Source of the DNA: Chloroflexales bacterium ZM16-3
GTDB lineage: Bacteria > Chloroflexota > Chloroflexia > Chloroflexales > Chloroflexaceae
Reading direction: 5' to 3'
Assembly: GCA_004138175.2 (NCBI GenBank)
Contig: RYFE02000008.1
Coordinates: 62,001 to 126,000 of the forward strand
Length of the DNA: 64,000 nt
Positions 57,490 to 64,000 of the stretch are shown piece by piece (the stretch's first letter is position 1; each line of letters begins with the position of its first letter). A model generated the notes under the pieces. That model saw only the letters and a list, made by a program, of their open reading frames with translations, ran no database searches and was not told the DNA's origin. The translations under genes and the position numbers were made by a program.

Positions 57490-59388
57490 ATGAGCACACC
57501 GCAAGCCAGCGCCCGCCCCGAGCCGAAGCCCGCCGGCGATGGCGCCACCTACGAGCTGCGCAACTACCGCCTTCACGAGCGCGTGGGCCAGGAGGAGCTG
57601 GCGACCGTCTATCGGGCCAGCCACATGACCCTCGACCGCCCCGTGCAGGTACACATCCTGCGTCGCCACGACTGGATCTCGGCCAGCCGGTTTCAGCTGG
57701 CCGGGCGCCTCGCCGCGCGCCTCGCCCACCCCAGCCTGCTCCCGGTGATCGACGCTGGCCACGATGATAAGTACGGCGATTACTTAGTGACCCCGCAGAT
57801 CGATGCGCGGCCCCTCGCCGCGCTGCTCGCCGATGGCCCGCAGGACGCCATGCTCACCGTGCGGGTGATCGCCCAGGTGGCCACAGCCCTCGACTACCTC
57901 CACGCCGAGCAGGTCTTCCACCGCGATGTGCAGCCGGCTAACATCCTGGTCAGCCCGCAGGGCGCGGCCTACATGGCCAACCTGAGCCTGGCCGCCAGCC
58001 CCGACACGCCCGACCTGAGCAAGATCGATGAGGCCGACTACCTGACGCCCTACTCGGCCCCCGAGCAGCGCCTCTCGCAGGGCGAGGCGGGCGCCGTCCT
58101 CGATGTCTACAGCCTTGGGGCCGTGGCCTACCATATGCTCAGCGGCGAGGTGCCGCCCGCCCCCGGAGGCGAGGTGCCTAGCCTGGCCTCGCGTGACCCC
58201 AGCCTCGCCCCGGCAGACCGGGTGGTGCGGCGGATGCTGGCCGCCCAGCCCGCCGCCCGATTCCCCAGCGCCGGGGCCGCCGCCGCCGCCCTGCGCCAGG
58301 CCCTCCGCGCCCAGATCGACCTCGCCACAAACGACATGGAGGAGTCGCGCTGGGAGGCCAGCGCCGAGTGGCTGGAGAACCCCCTGGAGACGGCCCTCGG
58401 CAGCCAGCTCGACGAGGCATTTAAAGAGTTCCTCGCCCGCTCGCGCAAGCGAGCCGACGACCTGCACCGCCGCGATGTCATCCGCCGCCTGCTCAGCCGC
58501 TGGAGCCGCGACGGCTTCTTCCGCCGCCGCGCCCTTGGCCAGCTCGTCCAGCCTGAGCAGATCGTCAGCTACAACGTCTACTTCTATGCGCTGCGCACCC
58601 TCTACGAGACGCGCAGCGCCCCGCAGCGCCGCACCCGCCCTCAGAAGCCCGACGACCGCAGCTCCGCCCAGATCATCCCCGATGTCTGGGGCGTCGAGCC
58701 GCCCGCCGCCGGCCCCTTCGAGACGGTGAAGCCCCGAGAGCTCGTCCTGCCCAACTCAACCCGCGTCATCACATGCCCCGACTGTAGCGGCACCAGCGAG
58801 ATCCCCTGCAAAGAGTGCCAGGGCAAGGGCATGGTCGAGAAGCTGCACAAGGTGAGCAACCCCAATAACACAGTCACGAACGAGAAGCTCGCTGTCACCT
58901 GTCCGTCCTGCCGGGGCTACGGCCAGTCGAAGTGCCAGAACTGCGCGGGCACCGGCAACATCGTCGAGGAGCAGGTCTTCACCTACGCCCGCCGGGCCAA
59001 AGAGTGGAACAACAGTGATGATATTGAGGACCTGCCGGAGCTGGCGATCAAGCGGCGGCTGGAGCCGGTCTTCAGCGCGCCGATCACGCCCTACGAGGGC
59101 CGCTGGCACAGCGTGGCGCCGCTGGCCGAGCTGCTGCGCGCCTCGATCGCCGAGGCGGGCGAGGACACCCGCCTCTCCTCTGCCGAGCTGAAGATCCAGG
59201 GCGCGACGATCACCGAGATGGACTTCCTGCTTGATGAGCAGACCCAGCGGCTCTACTTCGTCGGCTTCGATAACGAGCTGGTCGGCGACTGGTCACTGCT
59301 CAACCCCGAGCGTCTCGCCCTCGCCGCCGTGTCCGCCGCGCTCCTGCTGATCGCGCTGATCGCTGTGGCCGTCTTCTTCCTTGGTTAA
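57490..59388 (+). CDS. Pseudokinase-like Ser/Thr kinase domain with DnaJ-type zinc region and C-terminal membrane anchor
   Basis: A 632-residue protein. Residues about 25-280 are a Hanks-type kinase fold: ERVGQEELATVYRASH (glycine-loop position), VFHRDVQPANILV (catalytic loop, HRD and Asn kept), YSAPEQRLSQGEAGAVLDVYSLG (APE region). However the VAIK lysine is His55 in VQVHIL, and DFG is replaced by ANL (163-165), so normal ATP/Mg binding is doubtful. A helical middle follows. Residues about 429-497 hold four CxxCxG-type repeats (CPDCSG, CKECQG, CPSCRG, CQNCAG), the DnaJ cysteine-rich zinc pattern. A single membrane helix ends the protein (AALLLIALIAVAVFFLG). The kinase part should be cytosolic. 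Start ATG at 57490; upstream in-frame codons cross a palindrome. Confidence 0.85.
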   Translation: MSTPQASARPEPKPAGDGATYELRNYRLHERVGQEELATVYRASHMTLDRPVQVHILRRHDWISASRFQLAGRLAARLAHPSLLPVIDAGHDDKYGDYLVTPQIDARPLAALLADGPQDAMLTVRVIAQVATALDYLHAEQVFHRDVQPANILVSPQGAAYMANLSLAASPDTPDLSKIDEADYLTPYSAPEQRLSQGEAGAVLDVYSLGAVAYHMLSGEVPPAPGGEVPSLASRDPSLAPADRVVRRMLAAQPAARFPSAGAAAAALRQALRAQIDLATNDMEESRWEASAEWLENPLETALGSQLDEAFKEFLARSRKRADDLHRRDVIRRLLSRWSRDGFFRRRALGQLVQPEQIVSYNVYFYALRTLYETRSAPQRRTRPQKPDDRSSAQIIPDVWGVEPPAAGPFETVKPRELVLPNSTRVITCPDCSGTSEIPCKECQGKGMVEKLHKVSNPNNTVTNEKLAVTCPSCRGYGQSKCQNCAGTGNIVEEQVFTYARRAKEWNNSDDIEDLPELAIKRRLEPVFSAPITPYEGRWHSVAPLAELLRASIAEAGEDTRLSSAELKIQGATITEMDFLLDEQTQRLYFVGFDNELVGDWSLLNPERLALAAVSAALLLIALIAVAVFFLG

Positions 59389-59403
59389 CGTGAACATGGG
59401 CGG

Positions 59404-59431
59404 GTAGGGGCGCGTCGCGACGCGCCCCTAC
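59404..59431. repeat. 28-bp palindrome after the pseudokinase gene
   Basis: GTAGGGGCGCGTCG and its complement, 15 bp after the stop codon. Member of the GTAGGGGCGC family, probably a terminator here. Confidence 0.75.
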
Positions 59432-59497
59432 CGTCCCCTGCCCCCTGACCCATGCCCTCTGCCCCCGTCACATCCGCTTCCGAAGGAGAGGCCGTCT

Positions 59498-62400
59498 ATG
59501 TCCGCATCCCGATCTGCGATCCTCGCCCTGCTGATGGTGGCATGCGTTGTCCTTGTGTTCCAGCCGGCCCAGGCGGCGAGCGCCCCTCAGGTGGGACGCT
59601 ATATCGTTGAGCTGCGCGGCGAGCCGCTCGCCGTCTTCGCGGGCCGGGCGCACCTCGATGCTGGGGACGGCCACGATGCCCGTCCCCTCGACCTACAGAG
59701 CCAGCCCGTGCGCGCCCAGCAGGCCAGCCTTTCCGCCCGGCGCCAGCGTGTCCTCGACGCCATCACGCAGCAGATCGGGGCCAGCCCGCAGGTACTTTAC
59801 GTCTACGATATGGCCTTCAACGGCATGGCCGTCGAGCTGACCGCCGCGCAGGCCCGCCGGATCGCTGACATGCCCGACATCCTCTCGGTGCAGCCGGAGC
59901 AGATCTATCAGCTGACGACAGACGCTGGCCCGAGCTGGATCGGCGCGGGCCAGATCTGGGATGGCAGCGCGAGCGGGGTCTACGCGGCGACGATCCTGGG
60001 CGAAAATATGTCGCCCCCGGTGAGCAGCGACCTCAGCGGGCGAGGCACCTTCAGCCTCGCTGGCGACGAGCTATCCTACACTGTGCAGATCAGCGGCCCC
60101 GTCGCCACCATCACCGCCGCCCAGATCCGCCGCGCCAGCGACGGCGTCGTCGTGGGCACCCTCACGGCCAGCGGCCCGGCGGGCACCTACGCGGGCAGCG
60201 TAGCGCTCTCACCCGCAAACAAAACATTGCTCCTGTCGGGCGGGCTCTCCGTGAGCCTCATCACCGCCGCCAACCCCAATGGCGCGGCCCGTGGGAACAT
60301 CGCCGGCTACCAGGGCGAGGGCGTGATCATCGGCATGATCGACACCGGCATTAACACCACCCACCCCTCCTTCACCGAGGTGGGCGGCGACGGCTACCGC
60401 CACCTGAACCCGCTCGGCCAGGGGAGCTATAAGGGTGCCTGCGACCCGACCAACCTGCCCTCGCGCGCCGATGGCAACCTTTCGGGCTACAACCCGGCGA
60501 TTAGCTGTAACAACAAGCTGATCGGCGCGTGGGCCTTTAGCCAGACCGCGCCGGTCTCGAACTTCGACACCGGCGAGCCCAGCCCCAACGATGAGGACGG
60601 CCACGGCTCGCACACGGCCAGCACGGCCGCAGGCAATGTGCTGACGAATATCATCTTTGATGGGGTCAATTTCCCGCGCATCTCGGGCGTCGCCCCACAC
60701 GCGAACATCATCGCCTACGATGCCTGTGGCTATCTTAACGGTGGGCTCTATAGCAGCGGCTGCCCCAGCGCAGCCCTGCTCGCCGCCGTGAACCAGGCCG
60801 TCGCCGACCAGGTCGATGTGATCAGCTACTCGATCAGCGGTGGCGAAAACCCCTGGACCGACTCGGTCGAGCAGGCGTTCCTCGCCGCGCGCGCGGCCGG
60901 GATCGTCGTGAGCACCTCGGCGGGCAACAGAGGCCCGACGTCTGGCACAGTGGCTCATCTGGGCCCGTGGCTGCTGAGCGTCGCCGCCGCCACCCATAAC
61001 CGCAGCATCAGCGACACCTCGCGCATCTTCAATAATGCTTACGGCGATATCATGGCCGATTTCAGCTCGCGCGGGCCAGCGGCGGGGCTCAACGCCAGTA
61101 TCCTTAAGCCCGACATTGCCGCCCCCGGCGTCGATGTGTTCGCCGCCTACGCCAACAGCGGCGGCAGCGCGCCCGACTACGCTGTAATCAGCGGCACCTC
61201 GATGGCCGCGCCTCATGTGGCTGGGGCAGCCGCCCTGCTGGCCGGGCTCCACCCCGGATGGACGCCGGGCCAGATCCAGTCGGCGCTGATGACCACCGCC
61301 CTCGCGCCGATCACGAAGGAGGACGGCGTTACCAAATCGACGCCCTTCGACAGCGGTGCCGGGCGCGTGCGTGTGGATCTCGCCGCCCGCGCTGGACTTG
61401 TGCTCGATGAGACATCCGCCAACTTTAGCGCCGCCGACCCTGACGCCGGGGGCGACCCGCGCGCACTGAACACCCCGAGCATGGCCGACCCGGCATGTAT
61501 GCTCACATGCTCGTGGGTGCGCACCTTGCATAATACGCTAGACACCCCGGTGACATGGGGCGCATCGACGGATACTTCCGCGCTGACTGTGACGCCATCG
61601 GGCTTCACCATCCCGGCATCCGGCTCCCAGGTGGTCACCTTCACCATGGATGTGAGCGCACAGCCCTTTGATACATACGTGTTTGGCCGGGCCACATTTA
61701 CGGCCTCCGGCGGCATGGCCCCCGACGCAAGCTTCCCAGTGGCGGCGCTCCCTCGGACGAGCGACCTGCCGACGGCGCGCATCATCACCTCTGAGACCAG
61801 CGTCGCCACCGACACATTCTCTCTGAGCACCATCCCCTACACGAGCCTGAGCATGCAGGCATCCGGCATGGTGAAGGGCTCTCTGCACACCCTCAACCTG
61901 GCAGACCGCGCCTACGACACCTCGATAGAGCTCACCGTTCCGGAGAACACAGCGCGCATGGTGATCGAGGTTCTGTCCTCAACCTCACAGGATGTCGATC
62001 TGTTCGTCTATGACGCGAACGACAAACTCGCCTGCCAGAGCGCTACAGCAGTGGTTGAGGAGTACTGTAGCCTGAACAGCCCCACCGCTGGCACCTATTT
62101 CCTAGAGGTCCAGAACTATCAGGCATCAAGTAGCGGCGCGACTGACCCGGTCGCCCTGCTGACGGCGATTATCCCGCAGGCCGACGCTGGCAACCTCAGC
62201 GTGGATGTACCAACATCAAGCGCTGGCGGTGAGGTAAGCCTGACGCTGCATGTAGACGAACCCGCATCCTCCATGGGCGATGTCTGGTACGGCCAGTTTA
62301 GATTGGCTGACGGCGCATCACTCGGCACGACAAATGTCGACTTCCACCACGCGATGTCCGGGCCAGCAGCCCTCACCGCATCCGGCGGCGCGGGACAGCG

Positions 62401-62713
62401 CGCCGTGGTCAACACCACATTCCCCAGCATGCTCAAGGCCACGGTGACAGACAACCAGGGGGGGCGTCTGTCCGGCGTGACGGTGACCTTCAGCGCGCCG
62501 ACGAGCGGGGCGAGCGCGACATTCCCGAGCGGCGAAACTGCCATCACCGATCAGAACGGCGTTGCCATGGTGATAGCGCAGGCCAACGGGGTGCTCGGTG
62601 CCTACCATGTGACGGCGAGCATCGACGGGGCGAGTGGCGCGCTGACGGCTGTCTTCGGCCTAGAGAATATCCCCAAGCCCCTGAAGACCTACCTGCCGCT
62701 TGTGGTTCGCTAG
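59498..62713 (+). CDS. Secreted subtilisin-like protease (S8) with inserted CHRD domain
   Basis: A 1071-residue exported protease. A signal peptide (about 1-27, ending VFQPAQAASA) is followed by an I9-type propeptide (VGRYIVELRGEPLAVF, about 33-130). Between WIGAGQIWDG and GEGVIIGMIDTGI lies about 115 residues matching a CHRD domain (ENMSPPVSSDLSGRGTFSLA, SYTVQISG, ITAAQIRRASDGVVVGTL). The catalytic triad is intact: Asp in MIDTGINTTHP, His in DGHGSHTASTAAG, Ser in ISGTSMAAPHVAGAAALL. Then come an Fn3-like domain, a PPC-type domain (DVDLFVYDANDKLACQ) and a Big_1-like Ig domain (SMLKATVTDNQGGRLSGVTV). The C-terminus KTYLPLVVR is a tail recurring in Chloroflexota exported proteins. AAGGAGAGG precedes the ATG. 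Confidence 0.9.
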   Translation: MSASRSAILALLMVACVVLVFQPAQAASAPQVGRYIVELRGEPLAVFAGRAHLDAGDGHDARPLDLQSQPVRAQQASLSARRQRVLDAITQQIGASPQVLYVYDMAFNGMAVELTAAQARRIADMPDILSVQPEQIYQLTTDAGPSWIGAGQIWDGSASGVYAATILGENMSPPVSSDLSGRGTFSLAGDELSYTVQISGPVATITAAQIRRASDGVVVGTLTASGPAGTYAGSVALSPANKTLLLSGGLSVSLITAANPNGAARGNIAGYQGEGVIIGMIDTGINTTHPSFTEVGGDGYRHLNPLGQGSYKGACDPTNLPSRADGNLSGYNPAISCNNKLIGAWAFSQTAPVSNFDTGEPSPNDEDGHGSHTASTAAGNVLTNIIFDGVNFPRISGVAPHANIIAYDACGYLNGGLYSSGCPSAALLAAVNQAVADQVDVISYSISGGENPWTDSVEQAFLAARAAGIVVSTSAGNRGPTSGTVAHLGPWLLSVAAATHNRSISDTSRIFNNAYGDIMADFSSRGPAAGLNASILKPDIAAPGVDVFAAYANSGGSAPDYAVISGTSMAAPHVAGAAALLAGLHPGWTPGQIQSALMTTALAPITKEDGVTKSTPFDSGAGRVRVDLAARAGLVLDETSANFSAADPDAGGDPRALNTPSMADPACMLTCSWVRTLHNTLDTPVTWGASTDTSALTVTPSGFTIPASGSQVVTFTMDVSAQPFDTYVFGRATFTASGGMAPDASFPVAALPRTSDLPTARIITSETSVATDTFSLSTIPYTSLSMQASGMVKGSLHTLNLADRAYDTSIELTVPENTARMVIEVLSSTSQDVDLFVYDANDKLACQSATAVVEEYCSLNSPTAGTYFLEVQNYQASSSGATDPVALLTAIIPQADAGNLSVDVPTSSAGGEVSLTLHVDEPASSMGDVWYGQFRLADGASLGTTNVDFHHAMSGPAALTASGGAGQRAVVNTTFPSMLKATVTDNQGGRLSGVTVTFSAPTSGASATFPSGETAITDQNGVAMVIAQANGVLGAYHVTASIDGASGALTAVFGLENIPKPLKTYLPLVVR

Positions 62714-62760
62714 ATTCAGTGCTGCGTGCTGAGTGCCGGGCCACACTCAATATTCAACAC

Positions 62761-62875
62761 GCAGTAGAGCAAAAGGAACGCTGTCACCCTGAGCGAAGCG
62801 AAGGGTCCCGGCCGGGATTCTTCGCTTCGCTCAGAATGACAAGTAAATACTTAGCGTTCCTTTTGCGGTACTGCC
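62761..62875. repeat. MITE-like element with terminal inverted repeats
   Basis: GCAGTAGAGCAAAAGGAACG at the left end and CGTTCCTTTTGCGGTACTGC at the right are inverted repeats with three mismatches. Inside, CTGAGCGAAGCGAAG faces CTTCGCTTCGCTCAG. It is the most complete copy of the family seen at 21571 and 45672. Confidence 0.8.
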
Positions 62876-62977
62876 TCACACCATCACGCCCTCGTCAGGC
62901 ATCGATCACGCCCCTGTGATCCGGCGCGGCGTTTACTTATGTAGATAGCCGAATCACCATCACAGACGAGGTTTGCT

Positions 62978-64000
62978 ATGCGCCGAATAAATCTGATGCA
63001 CAACCTGGCCATTGTCTTGGCCTGCCTGATCATCATCGCTCTGCTGAGCGCCTGCGGGGCGAGGCCATCGGGCGAGGCCATGCCCGCGTCCGCCCTGCCC
63101 ACCGCCCAGGTGATCGTCCAGCGCCAGGACGACGGCCCGATCCAGATCAGCCAGTCGGCCGCCGAGGCGCCTGTTGCCGAGCCGACCCTCGCGCCCGCCG
63201 CCGCCCCGCTCACGCCTGCGCCCGCAGTGCGCGACGGCCCCGGCGGCCTGCCCTACCCGCTCACCCTCACCAAGCTGAACTTCGGCGTGGTGGGCCACCT
63301 CTACTACACCGACCGGGGCACGGCCCTGGCTAACGCCCGCGCCGCAGGCTTCACCTGGTTCCGCCAGCAGATCCACTGGCGCGACATTGAGGACGCCAGC
63401 GGCCAGTACTTCTGGGCCGACCTCGACAACATCGTGGCAGACGTAAACGCTGCCGGCATGCTGCTGATGATCAACATCACCCGCTCGCCCACCTGGCACA
63501 CCGCCAACGGCAGCGATGGCCTGCCCGATGATCCGGCGACTCTGGCGCGCTTCGCCGGTGCCTTGGCCCAGCGCTACAGCGGGCGCGTCCAGGCCATCCT
63601 GATCTGGAACGAGCAGAACCTGGCCTACGAGAACGGCGGCCAGATCAGCCCCGATGACCCCGGCCACTTCGTCGAGATCATGGCCGCCGCCTACACCGCG
63701 ATCAAGGCCGCCGACCCGCAGATCATCGTCGCTGCCGGCGCGCCCGCCTCCACCGCCACCAATGACCCGAGCATCGCCATGGACACGCTCTCCTACCTGA
63801 AGGCGATGTACGAGTACAAGGGTGGCATGATCCGCGACTACTTCGATGTCCAGGCGCTCCACCCCGGCGGCTCGGCCAACCCGCCCGACACCCTCTGGCC
63901 CGATAACCCCAGCCAGGCCCAGGGCTGGACGGAGGACGCCTCGTTCTACTTCCGCCACATCGAGAACCAGCGCCGGGTGATGGAGCAGGCTGGCATGGGC
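62978..64000 (+). CDS. Clan GH-A glycoside hydrolase-like lipoprotein, C-terminus cut by window edge
   Basis: The first 341 residues of an exported lipoprotein. A hydrophobic signal ends in the lipobox LLSAC (Cys about 26), followed by an Ala/Pro-rich linker to about residue 85. The TIM barrel begins LTKLNFGVVGHLYYTDRG, continues FTWFRQQIHWRDIEDASGQY and reaches the acid/base motif ILIWNEQNLAYE on strand 4 (the W-N-E pattern of clan GH-A, as in GH5/GH39/GH53). The nucleophile on strand 7 would be beyond the window. The start at 62978 has no strong ribosome site but gives the signal peptide. Substrate unknown. Confidence 0.85.
   Translation, partial: MRRINLMHNLAIVLACLIIIALLSACGARPSGEAMPASALPTAQVIVQRQDDGPIQISQSAAEAPVAEPTLAPAAAPLTPAPAVRDGPGGLPYPLTLTKLNFGVVGHLYYTDRGTALANARAAGFTWFRQQIHWRDIEDASGQYFWADLDNIVADVNAAGMLLMINITRSPTWHTANGSDGLPDDPATLARFAGALAQRYSGRVQAILIWNEQNLAYENGGQISPDDPGHFVEIMAAAYTAIKAADPQIIVAAGAPASTATNDPSIAMDTLSYLKAMYEYKGGMIRDYFDVQALHPGGSANPPDTLWPDNPSQAQGWTEDASFYFRHIENQRRVMEQAGMG

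Overview
The window looks like a chromosomal segment of a high-GC bacterium, most probably a Chloroflexota member of the filamentous Chloroflexia type. This is inferred from the mix of genes: a CrtO-type carotenoid oxygenase, Rsm22-family methyltransferase, a DUF4015 lipoprotein with regulatory-like repeats, secreted proteins ending in a YLPLV-type tail, and several large STAND/TPR ATPases. No rRNA, tRNA, CRISPR array or complete IS element was recognised. Almost all DNA is coding, and genes form short operons on both strands.

Layout. 1-9.2 kb: a KefC-type K+/H+ antiporter (cut by the left edge) with its KefF-like flavoprotein partner, an M42 aminopeptidase, NAD kinase, a secreted amidase-fold protein and a DUF4015 lipoprotein. 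9.5-19 kb (minus strand): the most unusual locus, three STAND P-loop NTPases (one short, two of about 1,000 residues with TPR tails) followed by a radical SAM/SPASM enzyme whose N-terminus carries three Asp-Cys-Arg repeats. 19.9-27.5 kb: CrtO-like oxidoreductase, histidine kinase, Rsm22, a truncated secreted gene, an antirepressor-domain protein, a membrane protein and a GAF-GGDEF diguanylate cyclase. 27.5-34.6 kb: a glycolate oxidase operon glcD, glcE, a glcD-glcE fusion, and glcF. 34.7-42.2 kb: EamA protein, Nudix hydrolase, MsrA, sortase, Ddn-like protein, small membrane protein, zincin, GH18 and a membrane protein. 42.2-45 kb: a Zn/Mn ABC importer (permease, ATPase, lipoprotein) with a candidate Fur-family operator. 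45.2-54 kb: ICMT-like methyltransferase, M1 peptidase, a lutABC lactate oxidation operon translationally coupled to an FkbM methyltransferase, and a MarR-MFS pair with paired candidate operators. 54-64 kb: DUF6174 protein, Bcp peroxiredoxin, ABC-F ATPase, a pseudokinase-like protein with a DnaJ-type zinc region, a subtilase with an inserted CHRD domain, and a glycoside hydrolase cut by the right edge.

The intergenic space is full of short dispersed repeats in at least six families: long hairpins that look like bidirectional terminators, 28-bp palindromes, MITE-like elements with inverted ends, and G/C-rich or AATCTGC microsatellites. Some of these repeats sit in frame inside glcE, glcDE, glcF and the ABC-F gene.

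Functionally the segment combines two-carbon/three-carbon hydroxy-acid oxidation (glc and lut), metal uptake, envelope and secreted hydrolases, redox repair (MsrA, Bcp) and signalling. The STAND/radical SAM locus is the best candidate for an undescribed system. All functions are read from sequence motifs by eye; no database search was run.
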